Shown here: in pieces, positions 50,819 through 58,898 of the stretch
Layout of the letters: each line of letters starts with the position of its first letter
How positions within the stretch are numbered: the first letter of the stretch is position 1
Assembly (NCBI GenBank): GCA_002314875.1
Contig: DCHS01000026.1
Span: 1 to 64,000 of the forward strand
DNA: 64,000 nucleotides
Direction: 5' to 3'
Origin: Prevotellaceae bacterium UBA1746
Lineage (GTDB): Bacteria; Bacteroidota; Bacteroidia; Bacteroidales; Bacteroidaceae
The notes under the pieces: generated by a model
The model's database searches: none
What the model was told of the DNA's origin: nothing
The model's input: the letters and a program-made list of their open reading frames with translations, nothing else
Translations under genes and position numbers: made by a program

Positions 50819-52294
50819 ATGAGACGAATATCTCTCCTCTTTCTTTTTATCCTCAGCGTCTGCAGCTGTTTCGCAGACGAGGTAACCTACGACTTCAGCA
50901 GCGGCATCCCCGCAGGATGGACCGCCAGCACGGCTCCCTTCGGCTATGAAGGCGGCGACACCGGACGCGGCATGCAGTTTACGAGTTCCTCGACTCTCAC
51001 CCTCGCAGGTGTTACCGATGTGACGAAAGTCGTTGTCACCTGCTCATCAAACATCGCTGACCAGAATACCATCGAAGTGAAGGTCGGCGGCAGTTCCTGG
51101 GGAAAGGAAACTTTTGCCAAGGAGAGCAATGTCGAGAAGTCTTTCAGCGGCAATGCTGCCAGCGGAAGCATCGAACTCGTCCTTACCCGTGCCAGCAAGT
51201 CCATCTACATCAAGACCGTGGTCGTAACCGGAAAGGTGACGGACAACGGCGGTGGCGGCGGAGATGTTGACGAAAATCAACTTGATCCCAATTACACCTA
51301 TTCTGAACCCACCCGCGTTCAGACTCCCGGCGACAGCTTCTCCAACCAGGCCTACTCCTTTATTAATAATAATATAGAGGTCAAGGCTTCCGTCGGTGCT
51401 GTAACCCAGGACTATTTCGGCTGCAACGCCGGCAACACCCTGACCTTCACGGCGACAAAGCCCATCAAGGCCATCGTCATCGGAGGTTATGTGAAAAAAG
51501 ACTTCGAGGCAACGGTGGACAACGGTGACATCGGATGTGTCGACGCTTCCGACGACGCTGTAGAGGCTGACCCCGTGGTTGTCATCAAGGACATCGACAG
51601 CAAGACGGTGACCATCAGCTGCGACAAGCAGTTGCGCTGCTACTATGCTGATTTCTATTTTGAGGAGAACCCTGACATCGAACTGGGCACTGGCGGCGGT
51701 GAGGAAGGTGACTACACCTACGACTGGGAACCGCAGACCCCGACTACCCTTAACATCAGCTTCGATGAGGTTCAGTATGCTGACTACACACAGTATATGG
51801 GCTATCCCTACACGGACATTTACTTCCTCAGCGAGGACTACGAGATGGAGCTTGGCGTCTTCGCCTCTGCCGTTTCTGGTACTGTTCTCGAAGAGGGAAC
51901 CTACGAAATCAACGATTCCTATGAAACCGGTACCGTCCAGGCTTCTCCCGGCGGTGACGAATATTACGACTACCCAGCCTTCATCGCTACAGGCTTTGAG
52001 ATTGACGAGACGGATGGGGCTTCCTACTACACCATGGCCTACTATCTTGTCAGCGGAACGCTCACCGTCGCTGCTGCTCCCGGAGGTGTGAAACTCACGC
52101 TCGATGCCAAGACCTACTATGGCTCTACCGTCAACGCAACCTTCACCGGTGCTGCTGTCAATGCGGGTGAGGATACGGACGGCATCGCTGCGGTTTCTGC
52201 TCCCACCGGCACAGAAGGAAAATTCCTCGACGGCCGCCGCATCGTCATCAAGCATGCCGGTCATACCTACAGCCTCAAGGGTGTGCGTATGTAA
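50819..52294 (+). CDS. Secreted hypothetical protein with LDGRR C-terminal tail
   Basis: Exported 491-residue protein; the chosen start (MRRISLLFLFILSVCSCFA) gives a signal peptide. The Cys-Ser-Cys before the cleavage region could also hint at a lipoprotein. Residues 20-145 look like a beta-sandwich (DEVTYDFSSGIPAGWTAST). A Gly-rich linker (GGGGGDVDENQ) leads to a second beta-rich domain (FNQ-like YTYSEPTRVQTPGD), and a third module (TTLNISFDEVQYADYTQY) is rich in Tyr and Asp. The end reads KFLDGRRIVIKHAGHTYSLK, an alternative form of the tail seen on other exported proteins here. I do not recognise a catalytic domain. Confidence 0.7.
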   Translation: MRRISLLFLFILSVCSCFADEVTYDFSSGIPAGWTASTAPFGYEGGDTGRGMQFTSSSTLTLAGVTDVTKVVVTCSSNIADQNTIEVKVGGSSWGKETFAKESNVEKSFSGNAASGSIELVLTRASKSIYIKTVVVTGKVTDNGGGGGDVDENQLDPNYTYSEPTRVQTPGDSFSNQAYSFINNNIEVKASVGAVTQDYFGCNAGNTLTFTATKPIKAIVIGGYVKKDFEATVDNGDIGCVDASDDAVEADPVVVIKDIDSKTVTISCDKQLRCYYADFYFEENPDIELGTGGGEEGDYTYDWEPQTPTTLNISFDEVQYADYTQYMGYPYTDIYFLSEDYEMELGVFASAVSGTVLEEGTYEINDSYETGTVQASPGGDEYYDYPAFIATGFEIDETDGASYYTMAYYLVSGTLTVAAAPGGVKLTLDAKTYYGSTVNATFTGAAVNAGEDTDGIAAVSAPTGTEGKFLDGRRIVIKHAGHTYSLKGVRM

Positions 52295-52422
52295 TATGAC
52301 TGAGGCAATAGGAATGGCGATTGGCCCTGGTTCAGATAAAGCCAAAAGTTTTATTTCTTAAACCGAAAATGACAAAAACGCCCTACGATATCTCTTTTTC
52401 AACAAAAAAATAGGGAAAATGC

Positions 52423-52453
52423 TTGTGACATTCAATAGAATGATGTAATTTTG
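52423..52453 (+). promoter_or_regulatory. Predicted promoter of the tRNA-Gln pair
   Basis: TTG at 52423-52425 and TAATTTTG at 52446-52453 with a 20-bp spacer. It would drive both tRNA copies in one transcript, as no box was seen before the second. Confidence 0.65.
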
Positions 52454-52504
52454 CATCCGCTTACGAAGCAAAACCGATGGGAGGGCATCCCAGAGGAAAA
52501 TGCT

Positions 52505-52576
52505 TGGGGTATGGTGTAATTGGCAACACTGCAGATTCTGGTCCTGCCTTTCCTGGTTCGAGTCCGGGTACCCCAA
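52505..52576 (+). tRNA. tRNA-Gln (anticodon CTG), copy 1
   Basis: A 72-nt cloverleaf. Acceptor TGGGGTA/TACCCCA, D-stem GTGT/ACAC, anticodon stem GCAGA/CCTGC with one A-C mismatch next to the loop TTCTGGT, T-arm CCTGG...CCGGG. Anticodon CTG at 52538-52540, discriminator A at 52576. The 13-nt element GGGAGGGCATCCC sits 26 nt before the tRNA. Confidence 0.92.
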
Positions 52577-52707
52577 CAAAGTTTCAAGCTGGTTCAAAAG
52601 AACACAAGCGTAAGCTTTACGTCGATGGCAAAAGCATAAGACGTTCTACTCATCCTGCAAAAGCAGCGGTGGGCATCGCCCCGGGAGGGCATCCCGGAGC
52701 ATAACAT

Positions 52708-52779
52708 TGGGGTATGGTGTAATTGGCAACACTGCAGATTCTGGTCCTGCCTTTCCTGGTTCGAGTCCGGGTACCCCAA
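52708..52779 (+). tRNA. tRNA-Gln (anticodon CTG), copy 2
   Basis: Identical over all 72 nt to copy 1, 203 nt downstream. The upstream element GGGAGGGCATCCC (52683-52695) is also repeated, 25 nt before the tRNA, so a duplication of tRNA plus flank is likely. A strong terminator starts 4 nt after it. Confidence 0.92.
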
Positions 52780-52782
52780 CAT

Positions 52783-52825
52783 AAAGAAGTCATCAATCTT
52801 CCGATTGGTGACTTCTTTGTTTTTT
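52783..52825 (+). terminator. Terminator after the tRNA-Gln pair
   Basis: A 16-bp stem with one T-G wobble, AAAGAAGTCATCAATC / GATTGGTGACTTCTTT, and loop TTCC, followed by G then six T. It may also serve the minus-strand GT2 gene, which stops at 52844. Confidence 0.92.
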
Positions 52826-52843
52826 GTTATTAACTGTATCTGT

Positions 52844-53827
52844 TTACGAGCGGATGAAGTGGAGGGCGAAACGGCCGAGACGCCAACCGCCACGGCCACC
52901 GTGGGAAACATACCATACGAGGAACATCGGCCAGAAGTCGCGGATGTCGAGGGGAAGACGCTTCGCAAGATCAGGATTGCCCTCTATCATCAGACGACCA
53001 CGGAGGATGGCGACACGGTAAATCAACGCACAGGTGGCTTTCTTGTCAAAGAGCGCAAAGGCCTCGGCAAGGATGACTTCCAAAGCATCCTTTATATTAT
53101 CAAAGGAGTCGCTGAAGGACATACCGGTGATGCTCTCGGGATGCTGGTAGATACGGTGGAAAACTTTCTTGTTCCATGCCAGACGGGGGTTTTCAACGGT
53201 GAGGTTCGGAGTTCCCTGGCAAAGGATGCATTGCCCTGACAACAGGCGGAGACCCAACTCATAGTCCTGCCAGATCATCAGGTCTTCATGCCAACCGCCG
53301 ATGGCGCGGATGTATTCCGTCTTCACCAGGAAGGTCTGCGTACTGATGTTCAGCGCCAGAAGATGGTCGTAAATGGTGGGATTCTTCCAGCCAGCACGGA
53401 CACGGGAACTGCCGTCGGGGAAGAACAGACGGGTGCGGGCAAGGCAGACATCGGCATCACCGATGCTCTCAAGCATCGACGGGATGAAGTCCGCTGAGAA
53501 TTCATCATCGCTGTCGAAGAAGCAGCAGTATTCGCCCTTTGCCGCTGCAAGACCTATATTACGCGCAGCACAGGCTCCTGCCTTGGGACAATCAAGGAGA
53601 AGGGCCACAGCATCATTTGAAGCATCCAATGGAGCATCCGCAGCAATATTTGCATCTGAATAATCCTTACAGAACTGCTCACAGAGCGCACGGCTGTTAT
53701 CCTTGCTGGCATTATCGACAAAGATGATTTCAAGCGGACGGTAATCCACCGCTCGCAGGGAATCGAAAAGACGCGGCAAGGTGTCTTCACGATTGTATAC
53801 CGGAATAATGATAGAGACTAAAAACAT
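52844..53827 (-). CDS. GT2-family glycosyltransferase
   Basis: GT-A transferase of 327 residues. The chosen start (53827, MFLVSIIIPVYNREDTLPRL) overlaps the stop of the upstream Ca-ATPase by 10 nt; a longer start at 53887 would lie deep in that gene. EIIFVDNASKDNSRALCEQF, ACAARNIGLAAAKGEYCCFF and FFDSDDEFSADF give the nucleotide-sugar and DxD-like sites. GGWHEDLMIWQDYELGLRLL carries the acceptor-side ED motif. It is in an operon with ion transporters rather than glycan genes, so its target is unclear. Confidence 0.9.
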   Translation of the reverse strand: MFLVSIIIPVYNREDTLPRLFDSLRAVDYRPLEIIFVDNASKDNSRALCEQFCKDYSDANIAADAPLDASNDAVALLLDCPKAGACAARNIGLAAAKGEYCCFFDSDDEFSADFIPSMLESIGDADVCLARTRLFFPDGSSRVRAGWKNPTIYDHLLALNISTQTFLVKTEYIRAIGGWHEDLMIWQDYELGLRLLSGQCILCQGTPNLTVENPRLAWNKKVFHRIYQHPESITGMSFSDSFDNIKDALEVILAEAFALFDKKATCALIYRVAILRGRLMIEGNPDLAKRLPLDIRDFWPMFLVWYVSHGGRGGWRLGRFALHFIRS

Positions 53828-56433
53828 TTTCTTATAATTTCTCCTACCCACAGAACGCAGGAGGTGAGACCGATGATGACGAGCCACTCAACGATGCTGA
53901 GGGGTTCCACTGAGAACATTTCGCCACCGAAGAGGACAATGATAAGCTGGCCGATGATGATGGCGCTGGCAATTCCCACAAAGCCTTTCGCACGGAAGAG
54001 GGTTCCGGCAGTTCGGCCTGTCATAAAGGCGGCAGCGTTGAAGAGATTCCAGAACTGGATCATCACGAATACCGTAAAGAAGAAACTCTGGCCGTGACGG
54101 TTCATATCGCCAGCCATGCCATAGTCATAACCCAGAAGACCATTGAGATAACCATTCTCCATCGCTACCAGAAGGCCGACAAGAAGGGTCGCCAGGAGGG
54201 CACCCACTCCTATGATATTCCACCACATGGGCGTGGAAATGATAAAGGAGGTACGACGGCGCGGCTTTTCCTTCATCACCTTCGGCGTGGGAGGAAGGGA
54301 GGCGAGAGCCATAGCGGCAAAGGTATCCATGATGAGGTTGACCCACAACATCTGCGTAACGGTCAACGGTGATTCCTTGCCGGTGAATGCGCCGATGAGG
54401 ACAACTACAACGGCGATGACGCAGACGGTCATCTGGAAGAGTACAAAGCGCTGGATATTGCGGTAGAGGCTTCTGCCCCACATCACCGCACGGGCAATGG
54501 ATGAGAAGCTGTTGTCGATGATGGTGATATCGGAGGCTTCCTTTGCCACACTCGTTCCGTCTCCCATAGAAAGACCGACATGGGCAGCATTGAGGGCAGG
54601 GGCATCGTTGGTACCGTCACCTGTCACTGCCACAACCTGCCCCTTCTGCTGAAGGGCTTCGACGAGACGGCGCTTGTCCATGGGGCGGGCGCGGGCGATG
54701 ATGCGGAGGTCAAGAACACGCTCTGCCAATTCCTCATCGGTGAGAGCAGCAAATTCAGGACCTGTGATGCAGTGGCGGTCAAGATCATCATTGACAGCTT
54801 CGAAGATACCAATCTGACGGCCGATTTCCTTGGCGGTCCCCATGGTATCTCCTGTCACAATCGTCACCTTGATACCGGCTTTCAGACATTCCCCGACAGC
54901 AGGCGGAACATCTTCGCGGACAGGATCGGCAATGGCGACGACGCCCATGAAAGTCAGTCCCTGGCCATCCACCTCGTAGGCAAAGCCCAGAGTCCTGCGG
55001 CCCTGCTGCTGGTAACCGCGAAGCTTCCATTCAAGTTCCTCATGGGGAATATAGGTATCGTTGCAGAGGCCGAAGACAATCTCGGGGGCTCCCTTGACAT
55101 AGCGGATGACCTTGCCAGGGAAAGCCTCGGAGCGTACGGTGACCGCCATGTATTTCCTTTCCGTCGAGAAGGGAACTTCTTCCAGAACTTCCACATTCTC
55201 GCGGATGGTACGATAGTCCACACCACGCTGATGGAGCCAGAGGAGCAGCGCACCTTCAGTGGGATTTCCCAAGGGACGGGGAGCAGCACCGCTGAAATCC
55301 AGCTGGGCCGTGGAGTTGACGGCGATTCCTTCATTGATGAGATCATCGGTACGGGAGACTTCAAAATCTGCATCGCAGACCTGCATACGGTTCTGCGTCA
55401 GGGTTCCTGTCTTATCGGTACAAATAACGGTGGTAGCGCCCATCGTCTCGCAGGCATGCATCTTGCGGACGAGGTTGTTGGTCTTCAACATGCGGCGCAT
55501 GGAGAGGGCAAGACAAAGACTCACCGCCATGGGAAGTCCTTCGGGAACGGCACAGACAATGAGGGCCACTGCCACCATGAAGGAATTCAGCAGGAGTTCG
55601 AAGACGGTCAGCCAGTCGTAATGGCCATAGTTCCCTACGAAATATATCGCCAGACGCCCTGCGATGAGTACCACGGCAATGACATAGGAGAACTGGGTGA
55701 TGTATTTCGCCAGACGCTCCAGCTGCTCGTCAAGGGGAGTCTTCACGCTGTTGTCAATCTGTGCAGCTTCGTAGACCTTGCCATTCTCGGTAGCATCGCC
55801 GACGGCAAAGACTTTTGCAACGCCATGGCCTTCCATCACCGTCGTTCCACGCATGACATGGTTCGTCGGGAAGGTAGCCTCAGGATCCTTGTCCTCCGGA
55901 CGGACACTCTTTACACAGACAGGTTCGCCAGTCAAGGTTGACTCGTCAATATGCAGTGAGGTTGACTCCAGAAGTTCAGCGTCAGCGGGAATTTCCTGGC
56001 CGGTGGAAAGGAGGAGGATGTCGCCGACGACGACATCGCGCTTGGGGATCTCACAACTGTTGCCATCGCGGATGACCATGACAAGTTCCTCGTCATTGAC
56101 CTGGTTCAGCACGGAGAATTCCTTCTCAGCCTTCAGTTCAAAATAGAAGGAGATGACGGTAGCCAGAAGGATGGCCACAAAGATTCCCACGGGCTCCAGG
56201 AATACGGAGAACTGTCCGTGATGGTCGGTGGCACCATAGTAGTTGTAGCAGGCAATGCCGATGCTGAAGAAACCGGCAACGAGGAGGACAACAATCAGTG
56301 GCTCAGCAAATTTCTCGCCGAGCTTCTTCCATACAGACTCCTTCTCGGGAGGTGTCAGGACATTGCTTCCAAAGTGAGCACGACTCTCCGCCACTTCAGC
56401 AGCAGAGAGTCCTACGTAGTGTTGTTTAGCCAT
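53818..56433 (-). CDS. PMCA-type calcium-translocating P-type ATPase
   Basis: Membrane pump of 871 residues, P2-type, probably exporting Ca2+. The start MAKQHYVGLSAAEVAESR is the cation-ATPase N-domain. SLHIDESTLTGEPVCV is the actuator TGE motif. VICTDKTGTLTQNRM holds the phosphorylated Asp340. KGAPEIVFGLCND and VTGDGTNDAPALNAAHVG are nucleotide-binding and hinge motifs. Transmembrane segment 4 has VCAVPEGLPMAVSL (PEGL of Ca/Mn/Na-K types). The C-terminal cation-ATPase domain includes WVNLIMDTFAAMALAS. The gene follows the Na/Pi symporter, with a 9-bp tandem repeat 18 nt before its start. Confidence 0.93.
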   Translation of the reverse strand: MAKQHYVGLSAAEVAESRAHFGSNVLTPPEKESVWKKLGEKFAEPLIVVLLVAGFFSIGIACYNYYGATDHHGQFSVFLEPVGIFVAILLATVISFYFELKAEKEFSVLNQVNDEELVMVIRDGNSCEIPKRDVVVGDILLLSTGQEIPADAELLESTSLHIDESTLTGEPVCVKSVRPEDKDPEATFPTNHVMRGTTVMEGHGVAKVFAVGDATENGKVYEAAQIDNSVKTPLDEQLERLAKYITQFSYVIAVVLIAGRLAIYFVGNYGHYDWLTVFELLLNSFMVAVALIVCAVPEGLPMAVSLCLALSMRRMLKTNNLVRKMHACETMGATTVICTDKTGTLTQNRMQVCDADFEVSRTDDLINEGIAVNSTAQLDFSGAAPRPLGNPTEGALLLWLHQRGVDYRTIRENVEVLEEVPFSTERKYMAVTVRSEAFPGKVIRYVKGAPEIVFGLCNDTYIPHEELEWKLRGYQQQGRRTLGFAYEVDGQGLTFMGVVAIADPVREDVPPAVGECLKAGIKVTIVTGDTMGTAKEIGRQIGIFEAVNDDLDRHCITGPEFAALTDEELAERVLDLRIIARARPMDKRRLVEALQQKGQVVAVTGDGTNDAPALNAAHVGLSMGDGTSVAKEASDITIIDNSFSSIARAVMWGRSLYRNIQRFVLFQMTVCVIAVVVVLIGAFTGKESPLTVTQMLWVNLIMDTFAAMALASLPPTPKVMKEKPRRRTSFIISTPMWWNIIGVGALLATLLVGLLVAMENGYLNGLLGYDYGMAGDMNRHGQSFFFTVFVMIQFWNLFNAAAFMTGRTAGTLFRAKGFVGIASAIIIGQLIIVLFGGEMFSVEPLSIVEWLVIIGLTSCVLWVGEIIRKCF

Positions 56434-56450
56434 AGGGCTTGGAGGGTTAA

Positions 56451-56495
56451 GTTCCGGAGGTACCGGAAGTTCCGGAAATACCGGAGGTTCCGGAG
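56451..56495. repeat. Five contiguous 9-bp repeats (GTTCCGGAR type)
   Basis: Five 9-mers in a row: GTTCCGGAG, GTACCGGAA, GTTCCGGAA, ATACCGGAG, GTTCCGGAG. All share CCGGA in the same position. They lie 18 nt upstream of the Ca-ATPase start, in the gap after the Na/Pi symporter gene. Confidence 0.9.
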
Positions 56496-56545
56496 ATTAT
56501 AAGATGAAAGGTGGCCGCAACGGATTACGGCCACCTGATTATTCT

Positions 56546-58255
56546 TTAGTCACCGAAGATATTGTTGTTCTTCTTATCTTCGTCACGCTTTACACCGGCA
56601 TAGGCGTCGATGACATTGACAACATAGTCACCGAGGCGCTCGCACTCAGAAATGATGTCACTGTAGTAAACACCGAGCTGATAGCTGTAGAGGTGGTTGT
56701 TGACATCGATGACATTCTGGTTCTTGAGCTGGGTACGGAAATTGTTGATCTCATGCTCGATGTTGTAGTTCTTGTTGAGGTCCGGACGACGGTATTCCTC
56801 GACGTTGAGAACCTTCGCCATCTGAACGAGAGCCTCATCGGTCAGTTTCATCATCTGTTCGATGTGGCTAACCTGCTCTTCTGAGAACTGTTCCTTCTCG
56901 TGCTGGCGGTAACGGCGGAGACTGCGGGCGATGTTGTAGCAGGAATCACCGATGGATTCGATTTCGCTCACCTCACGGAGCATGGACTGAATCTGGCGCT
57001 TGGACTCTATGGAAAGACGACCCTCGCTGACCTCATTAAGATACTTCGCAATCTCAATTTCCATGGAGTCAGAGATACCTTCGTACTTCTCAACACGGGA
57101 GAAGAGCTTGGTGAAGTCGTCGTTCTTCTCCATATGAAGCAGTTCATGGAGGAAGCCGAACATTCTGTGGGTACGCTCTGCGAAGAGACCGATTTCCTTG
57201 CGGGCCTCGAGGATGGAGAGCTCGGAGGTTGAGAGAAGACCACCGGTGATGAAACGCAAGCGGAATTCTTCCTCGCCTTCGGGTTTGTCGGGAACGAGCC
57301 AGCATACAACTTTCTCCATAGGCTTGATGAACCATACGAGAATCAATACGTTGCAGACATTGAAAGCGGTATGGAAGGCTGCCAGAACGGCACTGAGGAT
57401 TTCAGGATTCTCAACATTGTGGGGGTCGCAACCAACGAGACCGCAGACACCGTTGACGAAATAACGGTAGATGCAGAGCACCCAGACAACACCGAAGAGG
57501 TTGAAGATCAAGTGGGCACGGGCTGCACGCTGAGCCTGTGTGCTGGCGCTGAGCGCAACAACATTGGAGGTGATGGTGGTACCGATGTTCTCACCCATTA
57601 CAAGGGCGATACCGGAATAGATATCAAGGACACCCGTGGAACAGAGCGTCATGGTGATTGCCATAATGGCAGCGGAACTCTGAACAGCACAGGTCAGCAG
57701 ACCACCGATCAGCAGGAAGAGGAAATAGCTGCCGTAACCCCAGCCACTGATGGAATCGAGGAAACCGGTGATGGCAACATTCTGATCAAGATGCATGTCA
57801 GCAGCATTCATCTTCAACGTAGTAAGACCGAGAAGCATCAGGGCGAGACCCATGATGAATTCACCCATGTTGATGTTCTTCTTACTGTAGATCAACGCGA
57901 TAGCAACGATGATACTGCCGTAGACAATCATGCGCATGTCGAAACTTCCGCCAAGCACCATAATCCATGCTGTCGCCGTGGTACCGATGTTGGCACCCAT
58001 GATGACACTGATGGCCTGGGCAAGCGTAAGAAGACCAGCGCTGACGAAACTTACGGTCATCACCGTCGTTGCCGTTGAAGACTGGATGCTTGTCGTAATG
58101 AATGCACCTGTGAGAATGCCGGTGAAGCGATTTGTCGTCGCCGTTCCTAAAACGGTACGGAGTTTGCTACCAGCCATTTTCTGAAGACCTTCACTCATGA
58201 CCTTCATACCGTACATGAGGAGGGCAACACAACCAATTAGAATCAAAAATTCCAT
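56546..58255 (-). CDS. Na/Pi cotransporter family protein with PhoU-like C-terminal domain
   Basis: A 569-residue membrane protein of the NptA/YjbB type, exporting or importing phosphate with sodium. The chosen start (58255, MEFLILIGCVALLMYGM) drops a hydrophilic upstream extension lying before the promoter box. Two inverted repeats carry QSSTATTVMTVSFV with MGANIGTTATAW, and QSSAAIMAITMTL with MGENIGTTITSN. Residues 340-569 are a helical PhoU-like domain (LLHMEKNDDFTKLFSRVEKY, ECERLGDYVVNVIDAY). It is the first gene of a group with the Ca-ATPase and GT2 genes, gap 113 nt. Confidence 0.92.
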   Translation of the reverse strand: MEFLILIGCVALLMYGMKVMSEGLQKMAGSKLRTVLGTATTNRFTGILTGAFITTSIQSSTATTVMTVSFVSAGLLTLAQAISVIMGANIGTTATAWIMVLGGSFDMRMIVYGSIIVAIALIYSKKNINMGEFIMGLALMLLGLTTLKMNAADMHLDQNVAITGFLDSISGWGYGSYFLFLLIGGLLTCAVQSSAAIMAITMTLCSTGVLDIYSGIALVMGENIGTTITSNVVALSASTQAQRAARAHLIFNLFGVVWVLCIYRYFVNGVCGLVGCDPHNVENPEILSAVLAAFHTAFNVCNVLILVWFIKPMEKVVCWLVPDKPEGEEEFRLRFITGGLLSTSELSILEARKEIGLFAERTHRMFGFLHELLHMEKNDDFTKLFSRVEKYEGISDSMEIEIAKYLNEVSEGRLSIESKRQIQSMLREVSEIESIGDSCYNIARSLRRYRQHEKEQFSEEQVSHIEQMMKLTDEALVQMAKVLNVEEYRRPDLNKNYNIEHEINNFRTQLKNQNVIDVNNHLYSYQLGVYYSDIISECERLGDYVVNVIDAYAGVKRDEDKKNNNIFGD

Positions 58256-58289
58256 ATAACAGATATTGGGGTAATTAGATATTTCGGTA

Positions 58290-58297
58290 CAAAGATA
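58290..58297 (-). promoter_or_regulatory. -7 promoter box of the Na/Pi symporter gene
   Basis: TATCTTTG on the minus strand, 35 nt before the ATG at 58255. The -33 element is not clear. Confidence 0.5.
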
Positions 58298-58435
58298 AAA
58301 CAAAAAAACAACATAATAAGAACAAAAGGGAGTTTTTATTCAAAAAACATTTGAACAAATCAAAAAAAGACTTAAAATGGCGGATGCAAAGTAGCAAAAC
58401 CCAAACTTTATGATGGCTATTCGCAGAATATAATG

Positions 58436-58443
58436 TAACTTTG
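58436..58443 (+). promoter_or_regulatory. -7 promoter box of the rsfS-ftsH-cdsA operon
   Basis: TAACTTTG, 26 nt before the ATG at 58469. The region 20 bp upstream has only a weak TTATG, so the -33 match is poor. Confidence 0.5.
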
Positions 58444-58468
58444 CACGCGAAATGTATATTTATTTTTA

Positions 58469-58828
58469 ATGACAACAACAAACGAACTCATCGACCTCAT
58501 CATCGAGGGCATTCAGGAAAAGAAGGGCCACGACATCACCGTGGCTGATCTCAGTCATATCGGCATGGCTCCCGCAGACGCTTTCGTCATCTGCACCGCC
58601 AACAACCCGTCTCAGGCTGACACCATCGTCGACAGCATCGAAAATGTATGCCGCACCAAGGGCGACGAACATCCCACGGCTATCGCCGGACGTGCCAATT
58701 CACAGTGGATTGCCATGGACTTCGGAAATGTCATGGTGCATGTATTCCTCCACGACACCCGCGAATACTACGACATTGACAACCTCTGGTCTGACGCCAA
58801 GATCACTCAGGTTCCTGATCTCGATTAA
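58469..58828 (+). CDS. rsfS: Ribosomal silencing factor RsfS
   Basis: RsfS (Iojap/YbeB) binds ribosomal protein uL14 and blocks subunit joining when nutrients are scarce. The 119-residue protein has MTTTNELIDLIIEGIQEKKG, HDITVADLSHIGMAPADAF, VICTANNPSQADTIVDSI, and the signature SQWIAMDFGNVMVHVFLHD followed by REYYDIDNLW. Length is typical. It heads a compact operon with ftsH (70 nt downstream) and cdsA, an arrangement common in Bacteroidetes. Confidence 0.95.
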   Translation: MTTTNELIDLIIEGIQEKKGHDITVADLSHIGMAPADAFVICTANNPSQADTIVDSIENVCRTKGDEHPTAIAGRANSQWIAMDFGNVMVHVFLHDTREYYDIDNLWSDAKITQVPDLD

Positions 58829-58898
58829 AATTAACTGCCCTGCTCACAGATCTTTGAAAACTCTGAAAATGAGCAGTTTCCACAAAAGCACATTTTAA

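Noticed and set aside
51047..52345. 432-codon minus-strand frame opposite the secreted protein at 50819
   Set aside because: No promoter, signal peptide or recognisable domain; the plus-strand gene has a signal peptide and a sorting-like tail.
54580..55941. 453-codon plus-strand frame opposite the Ca-ATPase
   Set aside because: The minus-strand ATPase has all P-type motifs in that interval, so the plus frame is a shadow.
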